This document shows positions 1 to 8,995 of a DNA stretch of 61,448 nucleotides, piece after piece. This DNA is from Veillonella sp. AM51-8BH (lineage in GTDB: Bacteria; Bacillota; Negativicutes; Veillonellales; Veillonellaceae): NCBI RefSeq assembly GCF_003463825.1, contig NZ_QSDY01000004.1:1-61448 (forward strand), read 5' to 3'. Both the position numbers and the translations under genes were made by a program. Under the pieces are notes generated by a model. That model searched no databases, was not told the origin of the DNA, and saw only the letters and a program-made list of their open reading frames with translations. The first letter of the stretch is position 1. Each line of letters starts with the position of its first letter.

Positions 1-46
1 ATTAATGGACTACTATTATAAAAATTAATGGACTACTATTATAAAA
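1..46. repeat. two tandem copies of a 23-bp AT-rich unit
   Basis: Positions 1-23 and 24-46 are identical 23-base units beginning attaatggac. The array may continue to the left of the window. Nothing in it looks like a gene; the next 67 bases are AT-rich with no recognisable signal. Confidence 0.75.
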
Positions 47-113
47 TTCTTATCCAATTAAAAGCCTAAATTTTATAGATCATATAAAAATATTAATATT
101 TATAGATTACACA

Positions 114-144
114 AAAAGACCTCGTACATTGTACGAGGTCTTTT
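114..144 (-). terminator. intrinsic terminator after lpxA
   Basis: A perfect 14-bp stem (114-127 with 131-144) has a 3-base loop, and its A-rich side reads as a U-tract on the minus strand. It starts 3 bases past the lpxA stop and ends the lpxC-fabZ-lpxA transcript. Confidence 0.85.
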
Positions 145-147
145 GAA

Positions 148-960
148 TTAGTCGCGACGTGTACGCATAATACCACGATCGGCATTGCGTAAGAAGCGTA
201 ATAAATTTTCAATTTCTACAGAAGAGTCAAGCTGCATTTCCATTTCTTCAATAGCCTTAGATAAACTAAAACCAGAACGATAAATAATACGGAATGCTTG
301 TTTCAAATCTCGGCGTACTTCTTCTGAAATACCTGCGCGAGATAAACCAACAGAGTTAAGGCCGATAACACGCGCTGGTTGACCATCAGCAATAACGTAC
401 GGTGGAATATCTTGGACCACCTTAGCCATGCCACCAACCATAGCATTTCGACCGATCTTAACAAATTGATGAATACCTGCAAGGCCACCAATAACTACGC
501 GATCTTCAACGATAGCGTGACCAGCTAAGCCTGCACAGTTACTCATAATTACATTATTGCCAACAATACAGTTATGAGCCACATGTGTACATGCTTGAAG
601 CAAGCAGTTATTGCCTACACGTGTTTCTTCACCCTCTCCAGTAGCGCGGCTAATAGTGACAAATTCACGGATAACCGTTTCATCGCCAATATTACAATAG
701 CTTTTTTCGCCTTTGAATTTTAAATCTTGCGGTTCCAACCCAATAGATGCGTTAGGATAAATCTCACAACGCTTACCAATGGTTGTCCAACCACCAATTA
801 CAACATGTGCACCGATTTGTGTACCATCGCCGATTTCGACATGTTCGCCGATTACAGCGCCGGGACCTACGATTACATCTTTGCCCAATTTAGCATTTGG
901 ATGGACTATGGCTGTACTATGGATATTGGATTCTGCATTTTCCATGCCTACAACTATCAC
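148..960 (-). CDS. lpxA: UDP-N-acetylglucosamine acyltransferase LpxA
   Basis: First enzyme of lipid A synthesis: it transfers a 3-hydroxyacyl chain from ACP to UDP-GlcNAc in the cytoplasm. The protein is a left-handed beta-helix of hexapeptide repeats (IGxxxxIG-type units from about residue 10 to 190) followed by a helical C-terminus. The segment QACTHVAHNCIVG holds the catalytic histidine. The open frame begins at a GTG at 969, but the GAGGAG site overlaps that codon; the GTG at 960 has 8-base spacing and is chosen (270 aa, the family's usual size). It is last of lpxC-fabZ-lpxA, 19 bases after fabZ. The presence of lpxA supports an LPS-bearing outer membrane. Confidence 0.95.
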   Translation of the reverse strand: MIVVGMENAESNIHSTAIVHPNAKLGKDVIVGPGAVIGEHVEIGDGTQIGAHVVIGGWTTIGKRCEIYPNASIGLEPQDLKFKGEKSYCNIGDETVIREFVTISRATGEGEETRVGNNCLLQACTHVAHNCIVGNNVIMSNCAGLAGHAIVEDRVVIGGLAGIHQFVKIGRNAMVGGMAKVVQDIPPYVIADGQPARVIGLNSVGLSRAGISEEVRRDLKQAFRIIYRSGFSLSKAIEEMEMQLDSSVEIENLLRFLRNADRGIMRTRRD

Positions 961-979
961 TACAATCACTCCTCAATCA

Positions 980-1405
980 TTATACAAGGGCAAACATGTA
1001 TTCACCGCTAGCGCACAATTTGTCGCCAACATAGGCACGGCCTTCAACCTTACCCATTTTACCTTTGATTTTTACAATATCAACTTCCATACGTACTTGA
1101 TCACCAGGTTTTACAGGATGACGGAAACGAACTTTATCAATACCTGTAAACATAGGTGTAAGACCGCGGTTTTCTTCAGGGTATAGCAAAGCAATACCAC
1201 CAACTTGTGCAATAGCCTCAGTCAATAACACGCCTGGCATTACTGGATTACCTGGGAAGTGACCTTGGAAGAACAATTCGTTGAATGTAGCATTTTTAAT
1301 GCCCACAGCGCGTTTCATAGGTTCTAACTCAACGATGCGATCTACCAAAAGCATAGGATAACGATGAGGTAAAATTTCTAAAATGTCTTCGTGATTAAGA
1401 ATCAT
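980..1405 (-). CDS. fabZ: 3-hydroxyacyl-ACP dehydratase FabZ
   Basis: Dehydrates beta-hydroxyacyl-ACP in fatty-acid elongation, drawing on the same hydroxyacyl-ACP pool that LpxA and LpxD use. The 141-residue hot-dog-fold protein carries the motif GHFPGNPVMPG, with catalytic His49 and Glu63. Its ATG overlaps the lpxC stop as ATGA, which suggests translational coupling. Placing fabZ between lpxC and lpxA lets the cell balance membrane phospholipid and lipid A synthesis. Confidence 0.96.
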   Translation of the reverse strand: MILNHEDILEILPHRYPMLLVDRIVELEPMKRAVGIKNATFNELFFQGHFPGNPVMPGVLLTEAIAQVGGIALLYPEENRGLTPMFTGIDKVRFRHPVKPGDQVRMEVDIVKIKGKMGKVEGRAYVGDKLCASGEYMFALV

Positions 1406-2241
1406 GGCTGTGTCTCCCTTATTTCTTCCATTATACTACGAGCCAATTTTGAGTTTAATTCATGACTCGATTTCATAGCAATTACATGACCTTCGATTCG
1501 TCCTAATAAGAATAAGTCGCCTACTACGTCTAATGCCTTATGACGAACTAATTCGTCATCAAAGCGAGGTACAGACAAACACTTCTCATCATCATAAACT
1601 AACGCATTATCTAAGGTACCACCTTTTGCAAGGCCCATAGCCTGTAATTGTTCTAATTCTTTCATAAATCCGATAGTTCTAGCAGCACTAATATGCTCTT
1701 TAAAGGATTCTGGTGAAACCTCAAAATCGCAATTTTGCGTACCAAGTAACGGATGACTGTTAACCGATGTAAATGTAATGCGATAGCCATCGTATGGCAA
1801 AATAACTACAAAACGATCACCATCATAAATAGCATGAGAGCGAGTTATTTTATATACATGACGCGGTGCTGTTTGTTCTTGAATGCCAGCCTCTTCTATA
1901 AGGCCTACAAAAATAGCACTACTACCATCACCTACAGCAGGTTCAGGAGAATCCATCTCGATATAACAGTTATCAATATTCATAGCACTGAACGCAGCCA
2001 TAACATGTTCTACAGTGAAAACCTTCGCTTCACCATTTTCCAATGTAGTAGCGCGCATAGTGTTCGTCACATTATCAATGTGTGCTCGCACAGAAGGATG
2101 ACCTTCAATGTCCGTGCGGATAAACACAATTCCTGTATTTTCAGGTGCAGGTTTAAAAACCATATTCACTGGTTCACCGCTATGAAGGCCAATCCCTTGA
2201 TATGAAATAGCCTGTTTAATTGTTTGTTGTGGCTTACTCAT
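1402..2241 (-). CDS. lpxC: UDP-3-O-acyl-N-acetylglucosamine deacetylase LpxC
   Basis: Zinc amidase that removes the acetyl group from UDP-3-O-acyl-GlcNAc, the committed step of lipid A synthesis. At 279 residues it is near usual length. Visible zinc and catalytic residues are His79 (EHVMAAF), His234 and Asp238 (RHKALDVVGDL), and the general-acid His260 (SSHELN). An AAAGGA site lies 7 bases before the ATG, and a promoter lies about 50 bases upstream. It heads the lpxC-fabZ-lpxA operon. It is a stand-alone LpxC, not the LpxC-FabZ fusion seen in some phyla. Confidence 0.96.
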   Translation of the reverse strand: MSKPQQTIKQAISYQGIGLHSGEPVNMVFKPAPENTGIVFIRTDIEGHPSVRAHIDNVTNTMRATTLENGEAKVFTVEHVMAAFSAMNIDNCYIEMDSPEPAVGDGSSAIFVGLIEEAGIQEQTAPRHVYKITRSHAIYDGDRFVVILPYDGYRITFTSVNSHPLLGTQNCDFEVSPESFKEHISAARTIGFMKELEQLQAMGLAKGGTLDNALVYDDEKCLSVPRFDDELVRHKALDVVGDLFLLGRIEGHVIAMKSSHELNSKLARSIMEEIRETQP

Positions 2242-2291
2242 AAGAAAGTCCTTTCATAATCTGAATTCACGTTTACTATACACCAATATGT

Positions 2292-2320
2292 ATTATACCC
2301 TATTTGCATAGGTGTTACAA
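2292..2320 (-). promoter_or_regulatory. sigma-A-type promoter for lpxC-fabZ-lpxA
   Basis: On the minus strand TTGTAA (2315-2320), a 17-base spacer and a perfect TATAAT (2292-2297) lie about 50 bases before the lpxC ATG. Confidence 0.6.
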
Positions 2321-2417
2321 GAAATTTACCATATATTCAATGATTTTGAAAGCATTTTTCACATAATTAACTTTATATAAATTTAATTATAAATAGTACT
2401 TTATACACTGTAAAATA

Positions 2418-2493
2418 AAAAGAGACTTTACTATGCTTTATTCATGCGGCATCTAAATCGACACTGTACAAATACACATGTAAAATCTCTTTA
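2418..2493 (-). terminator. imperfect hairpin after the lpxL-type gene
   Basis: Arms at 2418-2431 and 2480-2493 pair over 14 positions with one mismatch around a 48-base loop, and T-rich sequence follows on the minus strand. It lies just past the acyltransferase stop and may end the bamA-to-acyltransferase transcript. The loop is long for a classic intrinsic terminator. Confidence 0.4.
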
Positions 2494-2503
2494 TATTTAA
2501 TAA

Positions 2504-3406
2504 TTAGCGATATACATCTGGCGGAGTTTCAATATGCTCGCCATAGAAACGACGTGTCCACTTCCAACGGTTATGAAGCCAGAACCAATCTTCAGGATAT
2601 CTTCTAATATAATCTTCAATAAACTCATTTAAAAGCGTTGTTGTTACTGCTATATCACGTTTTTTATCATCTGTACGCTCCACATAAATTGGTGGATGTA
2701 CTTCAATCTCATGCTTCTCAGAAAATGGACTATAATGTATTGTTACAAAAATGATAGGTACATCTTGCATACGAGCCAGTACAGCTGGTCCAGCAGCCGT
2801 CAATGTTTCATAACCAAAGAATGGTACAAGAACACCATCATCACCAGGATCCTGATCCATAATAAGGCCTAAAAAAGCACCTTTTTTTAGTTCATTGATC
2901 ATTTCCCGCACACCAGTTTTATAAGTCACATGTTGGTGCATAATCTGACGATATTCATTGATAAACTTATCGGCATCACCATTCTGTTTCATAGCCACAG
3001 AAATTAACGGATACCCTTCCGAAGCAAGAACCCCCCCAAGGAGTTCCCAGTTGCCACTATGAACAGCCGCCAAGATTGCGCCTCGACCATTTTCTAAAGC
3101 ATCATCTAAGTACTCTTTGTTAATAAACTCTACCATATCTTTGTATGCACCATCCTTAATTTCAGGATAGCGTAATACATCAATAATCATGCGACCAAAG
3201 CGTGTAGTACTAGCTTTCGCAATGCGTCGAGCTTCCTTGGGGTCATCGGTAATATTACAGAATAGAATTTGGCCTATCGCTAGGCGCTTGCGTTTAGGCG
3301 GCACTACTAGCCACGCAATTTCACCAAGCAATGTACCAATAGCATATTGCAAACCTTTAGGTAATAAGCAAATAAAGGCACTAAAGATTTTCATAAACCT
3401 ATACAT
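2504..3406 (-). CDS. LpxL/HtrB-type lipid A acyltransferase
   Basis: Member of the lysophospholipid acyltransferase family that adds secondary acyl chains to lipid A (LpxL/LpxM group). The 300-residue protein has a hydrophobic N-terminus (about residues 5-30) that should anchor it at the inner membrane, and the H-x4-E catalytic motif in AAVHSGNWELLGG. The RNRWKW-like C-terminal patch (LHNRWKWTRRFYG) is typical. It follows lpxD by 6 bases. Which chain and position it acylates cannot be read from the sequence, so no exact symbol is given. Confidence 0.88.
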   Translation of the reverse strand: MYRFMKIFSAFICLLPKGLQYAIGTLLGEIAWLVVPPKRKRLAIGQILFCNITDDPKEARRIAKASTTRFGRMIIDVLRYPEIKDGAYKDMVEFINKEYLDDALENGRGAILAAVHSGNWELLGGVLASEGYPLISVAMKQNGDADKFINEYRQIMHQHVTYKTGVREMINELKKGAFLGLIMDQDPGDDGVLVPFFGYETLTAAGPAVLARMQDVPIIFVTIHYSPFSEKHEIEVHPPIYVERTDDKKRDIAVTTTLLNEFIEDYIRRYPEDWFWLHNRWKWTRRFYGEHIETPPDVYR

Positions 3407-3412
3407 GGATTA

Positions 3413-4444
3413 TTAGCTCTCCTTCAGCTGTGCTTTCAAAGCGTCAATTTCTTTTTGTAGTTGTTTTACTGTTTTAACCATATCCGGCAAACGGTTTTCA
3501 TAAGCTGCCAATTTTAACCATTCTTTATGTGGTCTCATAGGATAGCCCGCCATAATAGAATTAGATGGTACATTACCTGTAATACCAGTCTTTCCAGCAA
3601 ATTGTACATTATCTCCAATTGTGATATGTCCAGTACAACCAGTTTGGCCTGCAAAGATTACATGATTACCACATTTAGTACTACCTGCAATACCAACTTG
3701 AGCAATCAAGAAGCAATCTTCACCAATTTCCACATTGTGACCAAGGTGTACAAGGTTATCGATTTTTGTACCACGACGAACTAATGTAGATCCCATTGTA
3801 GCATTATCAATTGTTGTACAAGAGCCAACCTCAACATCATCTTCAAGAATAACATTTCCAACTTGTGGAATATGTGTATGTACGCCATTCTCTGTAGCAA
3901 AACCGAAGCCTTCGCCACCAATTACTGCTTTAGCACGCAATACAACGCGTTTACCTAAAATACAGTTTTCATGAACAATAGCGCCTGCATAAATATCAGA
4001 ACCTTCGCCAATACGTGCATTATGACCAATATAAACATATGGGCGAATTGTTACATTATCTTCAATGACTGCATTATCATTAATAACACAATAGGCACCA
4101 ATAGAAACATTTTTTCCAATCGTTACATTTTCGCCAATAATAGCAGTGCTATGCACTTCTCTAGGAACAACAACAGGTGGATGGAAGAGTTCTAACACTT
4201 GTGCAAATGCTGCTTTTGCATTATCAACTACAATTTGAGCCATCGGTGCATCTGTCACTTCAGATTCAACGATCACAGCACCCGCTTGGCATAATGCAAT
4301 ATGTTCAACATATTCACCTATCGCAAAAGTTATGGATTGTTTTACGGCTTGTTCAAAGCTACGTGTCTCAGTAATAACAATAGATGTATCGCCTATAACA
4401 CGACCACCTACTAATGTTGCGAGTTCCTGTAAAGTTTTTTCCAA
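3413..4444 (-). CDS. lpxD: UDP-3-O-acylglucosamine N-acyltransferase LpxD
   Basis: Third lipid A enzyme: it N-acylates UDP-3-O-acyl-glucosamine. The 343-residue protein has an N-terminal uridine-binding domain (about 1-100), a hexapeptide-repeat beta-helix (about 105-300) and a C-terminal helix. HLGHNVEIGE holds the catalytic His. The start codon is TTG, 6 bases after GGAGGAG. It is separated from lpxC-fabZ-lpxA by the acyltransferase and follows the OmpH genes, as in other Negativicutes clusters. Confidence 0.95.
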   Translation of the reverse strand: MEKTLQELATLVGGRVIGDTSIVITETRSFEQAVKQSITFAIGEYVEHIALCQAGAVIVESEVTDAPMAQIVVDNAKAAFAQVLELFHPPVVVPREVHSTAIIGENVTIGKNVSIGAYCVINDNAVIEDNVTIRPYVYIGHNARIGEGSDIYAGAIVHENCILGKRVVLRAKAVIGGEGFGFATENGVHTHIPQVGNVILEDDVEVGSCTTIDNATMGSTLVRRGTKIDNLVHLGHNVEIGEDCFLIAQVGIAGSTKCGNHVIFAGQTGCTGHITIGDNVQFAGKTGITGNVPSNSIMAGYPMRPHKEWLKLAAYENRLPDMVKTVKQLQKEIDALKAQLKES

Positions 4445-4475
4445 GGTAAACTCCTCCCCCTGTAATAATCTTTAA

Positions 4476-5006
4476 TTATTGTGCACTTTCCTCAGTATTA
4501 ACTGCTGTAGTTTGACCTGCTTGTTGAGCATTTTGTTGTGCATCTTGTTGCTCTTGTGCTTTAGCTGCATTTTCAGCTTCTTTAATTTGGTCATCAGAAG
4601 CTTTGCCCATCTTCGCAATCAAATCATCAGTCACATCAGATCCACCACCAACAACAGCACCTTTTTCGATAACAACATCAAGTTTTTTCTCTTTTACAAG
4701 TTCACCAACTTTTTGTTCTTGATATTGACGATATTCTTGTGCTTTTGCATTGGCAAAGGCGTTTAACTCTTGATTAGCTTGATTAAATACATTTTGTTTA
4801 GATGCTTCATCAGCGGCTGCAATTTTAGCATCCAACTCAGCTTTCTTAGCATTGATTTCTTTAGTGATTTCAATACCTTTTTCAGTGCTGTTTGCTACTT
4901 TCACGCTATCAACATAACCAATATTATTAGAACCACAACCACCTAAAACAGCCATAGAAGCCACTAAGGATGCACCTAATACTAAAGATTTAATACGTTT
5001 ATTCAT
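4476..5006 (-). CDS. OmpH/Skp-family lipoprotein
   Basis: Periplasmic chaperone of the Skp/OmpH type, which holds unfolded outer-membrane proteins. The 176-residue precursor has a lipobox (AVLGGC, Cys at about 24), so this paralogue should be lipid-anchored. A coiled-coil domain rich in Lys, Glu, Ala and Gln fills residues 40-140, then comes a Q/A-rich low-complexity tail. The VVEKGAVVGGGSDVTDDL-like segment near residue 115 matches the conserved end of the OmpH core. It is third of three tandem ompH genes between bamA and lpxD, with a good SD (AAGGAG). Confidence 0.85.
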   Translation of the reverse strand: MNKRIKSLVLGASLVASMAVLGGCGSNNIGYVDSVKVANSTEKGIEITKEINAKKAELDAKIAAADEASKQNVFNQANQELNAFANAKAQEYRQYQEQKVGELVKEKKLDVVIEKGAVVGGGSDVTDDLIAKMGKASDDQIKEAENAAKAQEQQDAQQNAQQAGQTTAVNTEESAQ

Positions 5007-5017
5007 AATATAACTCC

Positions 5018-5989
5018 TTATTGAACTCGATAGGACGCTTTTACAGCATCAGTAATATCAAGCCCCTTAATATTACCACCATCATCGATGATGACTAAAT
5101 CTAAATGTTGTTCCTCTGCAATAATTGCTACACGCATACGAACATCTTCTAAAATGGCCTCATGAAGTGCACTCACTTCAGCTTCTTTATCTGAAAGCTT
5201 TTTAGCCCAAGAATCATTCCAGTCCTGTGCAATAGGTAAGTTATTATTAGCAATAATAGATTGTGCTTGTTGTTGTACCATAGTATCCCGTTTTGCAGCC
5301 AACTCCTTTTGTAAAGATGCTGCATATTGATTAAGCTCTTCTTGCCCTTTTTGTTGCATAGGAGCAAGTTCTGCTTGCACTTTAGCCTTAATAGAGTCCA
5401 CATCTAGATTAGATGGTTTTCTCTTAGCTAATAACTCCTTCAATCGTTCCTCTTTCTTAGCCTTCTCTGCCATAGCTGCTTCTCTTTGTGCATCATCAAT
5501 GTATACACGAGCATCATAAGCATAAAGATCTAACTGTAGATTAACGATTTCTAAATCATATTCATTAGAGCTAACTTTTAACTCAGCCAAATATTTTTGC
5601 GTAAGTTCGTTTCGTTTTGCATTTAATTGCTGATTCAATTCATTTTCTTTTGTTGCAATACGAGTTTGCAATTCCACCGTAAGAGCATCTGACAAGGTTG
5701 AATCTAATGCAAGAGATTTCAACTGTTCCTCTTGTGTCTCTGACTTGGCATTTAGAGCTTGTTGTTCAAGTTCATACTGACGTTGTAAAAGGTCCAATTC
5801 ATTTTTAGCTTGTTTATAATCCTCATAAGAAGGATTAAACTCTAATACATCATCAATACGTACAACACCTATTGATACCCCATCAGGACTCTGCTGACGA
5901 TTCGTCACAAATCCATAGGCCCAAACCATAGCACATAATGCAACAACGAGAAATATGGCAAATCCGATATATCGTTTATTCCCGTTCAT
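5018..5989 (-). CDS. OmpH-family periplasmic protein, long, membrane-anchored
   Basis: At 323 residues this OmpH-family protein is about twice the usual Skp length. One hydrophobic segment (about residues 7-27) has no clear cleavage site or lipobox, which suggests an inner-membrane anchor. A long coiled coil fills most of residues 55-270, and the C-terminal LVIIDDGGNIKGLDITD block matches the OmpH core. It probably chaperones OMP precursors; the long coil could reach further into the periplasm. It lies 11 bases upstream of the lipoprotein paralogue and is translated from GGGAG-ATG. Confidence 0.8.
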   Translation of the reverse strand: MNGNKRYIGFAIFLVVALCAMVWAYGFVTNRQQSPDGVSIGVVRIDDVLEFNPSYEDYKQAKNELDLLQRQYELEQQALNAKSETQEEQLKSLALDSTLSDALTVELQTRIATKENELNQQLNAKRNELTQKYLAELKVSSNEYDLEIVNLQLDLYAYDARVYIDDAQREAAMAEKAKKEERLKELLAKRKPSNLDVDSIKAKVQAELAPMQQKGQEELNQYAASLQKELAAKRDTMVQQQAQSIIANNNLPIAQDWNDSWAKKLSDKEAEVSALHEAILEDVRMRVAIIAEEQHLDLVIIDDGGNIKGLDITDAVKASYRVQ

Positions 5990-6018
5990 TGTCGTTCTCC
6001 CTTACATAGAACTACAGT

Positions 6019-6507
6019 TTATTTTTTCGCATCATTAGCTAATTTTTTCAATACTTGATCTGTAATATCTACACCACCATATAATACAGTGTCTTTAGTC
6101 ATTACAACGCTAAGGCCTTTTGCATCACCCACAGCTTTTGCTGCTTCCATCGCTTTATCTTGAACGGATTTAGCAATTTCTTGATCTTTTTTTGCTAAGT
6201 TTTGACGTGCTTCTTCAGCTAATTTTTGTTTAGTCGCATCATCTTGTGCTGCATCAATTTTTGCTTGTGTTTCTTGTTGTAATTGGCTTTGATAGCTCAT
6301 ATATTCTTGAGCTGCAGAGATATAAATTGGATTATCTTGAGACATCATACGAGATGTATCGATAACACCAATTGTGCTGTTACCACTACTACCAGTTGGC
6401 GTAGCCATTTGAGTGTAAGCTAATGCACCAATACCGATAATAAAAATAGCAGCAATGACGATGGAGAAAATTTTCACATTCGCCTTGTTGTTCATCATTC
6501 GCATCAT
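6019..6507 (-). CDS. OmpH/Skp-family chaperone, membrane-anchored
   Basis: The 162-residue OmpH/Skp protein has one N-terminal hydrophobic segment (about residues 11-31) and no lipobox. A coiled coil fills residues 65-125, and LSVVMTKDTVLYGGVDITD is the family's conserved C-terminal block. It is the first gene after bamA, the classical Skp position. There are four ATG codons in the first five residues; the first has the best spacing from GAGGG. Confidence 0.85.
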   Translation of the reverse strand: MMRMMNNKANVKIFSIVIAAIFIIGIGALAYTQMATPTGSSGNSTIGVIDTSRMMSQDNPIYISAAQEYMSYQSQLQQETQAKIDAAQDDATKQKLAEEARQNLAKKDQEIAKSVQDKAMEAAKAVGDAKGLSVVMTKDTVLYGGVDITDQVLKKLANDAKK

Positions 6508-6564
6508 AATAGAGTGCCCTCATTTCTTTAAATTACTACATCAAAGGATGCCATATAGAGATAT

Positions 6565-6598
6565 TGGTGAAAGCTCTTTAGAAAAGAGGCTTTCACCA
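6565..6598 (-). other. stable intergenic hairpin between bamA and ompH
   Basis: Arms at 6565-6579 and 6583-6598 pair over 15 bp with one bulge. No U-tract follows on the minus strand, so an mRNA-stability or processing element is more likely than a terminator. It may separate bamA expression from that of the OmpH genes. Confidence 0.6.
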
Positions 6599-6613
6599 TA
6601 TACATTTACCATA

Positions 6614-8818
6614 TTAGAATTGTGTGCCGAAGCTGAAGTGGAATTTATTTTTGTGTTTACCCACGCCATAATCAAGTTTAACTGGACCAATTGGTGTAGT
6701 AATACGAACACCAGCACCAACGCCATAGTTGAATGTTTTCTTGCTGTTGTACCATGTAACATTTGGAGCATCCCATGCATCACCAATATCAGTGAACAAT
6801 ACGCCACTAACCTTTTTAACGATTGGGAAGCGGAATTCCAATGTAGCATTGTACATATACTTACCACGGAATTGATCATCTTCGTAACCACGTAAGGAAT
6901 CAGCACCGCCCAATGTGAATAATTGGCTATAAGGAGCATCACCTTGGATAAAGCCACCACGTGCACGGAATGCCAATACATTCTTAGCACCTAGTTTTTT
7001 ATACATACGTGCTTCAGCTGTGAATTTATAGAAGTCGAAGTCACCACCTAAACCATGACCAGCCCATTGTGCTGTATAGGAAATACGACGACCACGTGTT
7101 GGATCATAAATATTGTCACGGGAATCGTATACTTTTTGCCATGTAATGGAATTAATACGGCCAAAGTTATTTTTCACATAATTATTAGACGCAAAGTTCC
7201 AATTTTGGTTCGTGCCAGGTTTTCTATTATCCCAATCATTCCCTCTACCAGTTGGATTAGAAATATCATCTGTATCATAACGATAACCAGAGCTATCATC
7301 GCTATCCCACTTATAAGTGTCTTTACGAGATTCCAATGTCAAGTAGTCACGTGTGTATTCCCCTGTTTGACGACCAAAGGAAATATTAAAGCCACGAGAT
7401 TTCTTGTTATATTCAGCTACTTCATTACCGTTTTCATTATAATCTGTGTATTCATCTTCACGGTTGAAGAAGGAGAAGCCAAGGGATGTACCTTTGCTAT
7501 CAATCCAAGGTTTCAAGTAAGAAATTTGGTAGTTTTTGTATTTTTTCTTACCACCGATTTCCCAGTGAACTTTAAATTTGTCACCAGTACCGCGGAAGTT
7601 ATCTTCACCAAATTCAATGATACCCATCAAACCATCAGATTTGGAGTAACCAGCACCTAGTGTAATAGTACCTGTTTTATGTTCCAAAACATCGATTTCA
7701 ATGATTACATTGTTAGGATCTTGATCACCAGGCAGCATGCGAACATTTACATCATCAAAGAAGCCTAAGTTGTATACGCGTTCCACAGAACGACGTACCA
7801 AGAATTTATTGAAAGGTTTACCTTTCTTTTGAACGAATTCACGGGTAATAACCTTATTGCGTGTTTTCTTGTTACCAGCAGGAACGATATCTTCAACAAT
7901 ACCTTCTACGATATGAACATGAAGCACGCCTTGGTCATCTACGCGAATACCATCAACGTGTGCCAACATGTAGCCATCACGAGCGTATGCTGCGTTGATA
8001 CCTTGAACCTTTTGGCCTACGTATACAGAGTTAAGAACTTGACCTGGTTGAAGATCCATGAATTTAGTCAATACTTCAGAAGTATAAACTGTATTACCTT
8101 CGAATGCCACGCCAGTAGTAATCGGATTTACTGTAACAGCAAAGTCCAATTTAACACCTTCAGGTACAGTTGTGAATACAGGATTTACTTCAGAGAAGTA
8201 TCCAGTATTACCAAGGTTAGTTACGTCTTTGAATACACCATCAACGGATACAGCATCGCCAATTTTTTCTGACAAAATAGGCAATAGTTGTGCTTGTTGT
8301 TCAGCTGTTACACCAGAAATAGATAAACCAGTAATCAATTTACCTACATATGGGTTAATAGACTCAGCATTAGCAGATGTAACATATTGAGCCTCTACAG
8401 TTGTAACAGCTTGAGTTTGGCCATTTTCAGCAGCCTTATCAAGGTCAGTACCACCAGTAGTTTTAGATACCATTTTTACTTGTTTGTCATCTGTTTTTAA
8501 AGCAGCATTATTAACTGTAACAGTTCCGTCAGAACCTTTAACTACAGTACCATCGCTAGATACAGTTGTATCACCACGAGCCGCTAAGATAGCTGCATCA
8601 GTTTCATCTTGTGTTGTTGCAGGTGTAGCTGCATCAGCATTGTAAACTGCTTGTGTAGTAGTAGCATCATTTGTTGTAGCTGCACTAGTTGTTGTTGTGT
8701 TATTTAAATCTGGAGTATAGCCAGCTTGTACCTCTGCAGCAAATACACTGCCTGTCCCCATGACAGCAGTCAACACAGATGCTGCAAGCATACTTTTATA
8801 GGCTTTTGATTTAAACAT
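6614..8818 (-). CDS. bamA: outer-membrane protein insertase BamA
   Basis: Omp85-family barrel that folds and inserts outer-membrane proteins. The 734-residue precursor has a signal peptide (about 1-28), then an Ala/Thr/Asp/Val-rich low-complexity region to about residue 150. About three POTRA repeats follow (about 155-400), where proteobacterial BamA has five. The rest is a 16-strand-type C-terminal barrel with the SLRGYEDDQFRG version of the conserved VRGF/Y motif and a terminal phenylalanine (FGTQF). It heads the bamA-ompH-lpxD-lpxL run and has its own promoter. No BamD-like partner gene is seen in the window. Confidence 0.95.
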   Translation of the reverse strand: MFKSKAYKSMLAASVLTAVMGTGSVFAAEVQAGYTPDLNNTTTTSAATTNDATTTQAVYNADAATPATTQDETDAAILAARGDTTVSSDGTVVKGSDGTVTVNNAALKTDDKQVKMVSKTTGGTDLDKAAENGQTQAVTTVEAQYVTSANAESINPYVGKLITGLSISGVTAEQQAQLLPILSEKIGDAVSVDGVFKDVTNLGNTGYFSEVNPVFTTVPEGVKLDFAVTVNPITTGVAFEGNTVYTSEVLTKFMDLQPGQVLNSVYVGQKVQGINAAYARDGYMLAHVDGIRVDDQGVLHVHIVEGIVEDIVPAGNKKTRNKVITREFVQKKGKPFNKFLVRRSVERVYNLGFFDDVNVRMLPGDQDPNNVIIEIDVLEHKTGTITLGAGYSKSDGLMGIIEFGEDNFRGTGDKFKVHWEIGGKKKYKNYQISYLKPWIDSKGTSLGFSFFNREDEYTDYNENGNEVAEYNKKSRGFNISFGRQTGEYTRDYLTLESRKDTYKWDSDDSSGYRYDTDDISNPTGRGNDWDNRKPGTNQNWNFASNNYVKNNFGRINSITWQKVYDSRDNIYDPTRGRRISYTAQWAGHGLGGDFDFYKFTAEARMYKKLGAKNVLAFRARGGFIQGDAPYSQLFTLGGADSLRGYEDDQFRGKYMYNATLEFRFPIVKKVSGVLFTDIGDAWDAPNVTWYNSKKTFNYGVGAGVRITTPIGPVKLDYGVGKHKNKFHFSFGTQF

Positions 8819-8888
8819 AAATTCCTCCTAGAACTCATCCCCATAAAAAGTTTACATCTTGTTTTATAAAGACTAATAAATCTTTATT

Positions 8889-8897
8889 ATTATAGCA
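8889..8897 (-). promoter_or_regulatory. extended -10 promoter for bamA
   Basis: TGCTATAAT on the minus strand is an extended -10 about 70 bases before the bamA ATG. No convincing -35 is present, as expected for the extended type. Confidence 0.5.
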
Positions 8898-8946
8898 TAA
8901 AATACTGGGAATGAGTACTATATTAAACAAATTTTATGAAATTAAT

Positions 8947-8991
8947 ATGACTAGAATGTGCATATCCATGGGATTTACACACTCTAGTCAT
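8947..8991 (-). terminator. hairpin after tamB
   Basis: Arms 8947-8960 and 8978-8991 form a 14-bp stem with one G-U pair, immediately past the tamB stop. The sequence beyond is AT-rich but has no clean U-run, so termination may be partial. Confidence 0.55.
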
Positions 8992-8995
8992 AAAC

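Noticed and set aside
1..46. CRISPR array
   Set aside because: The two 23-bp units are directly adjacent with no spacers, and no cas gene is nearby.
7055..7660. 201-codon plus-strand frame
   Set aside because: Antisense inside bamA with Ile/Thr-rich shadow composition; no start signal.
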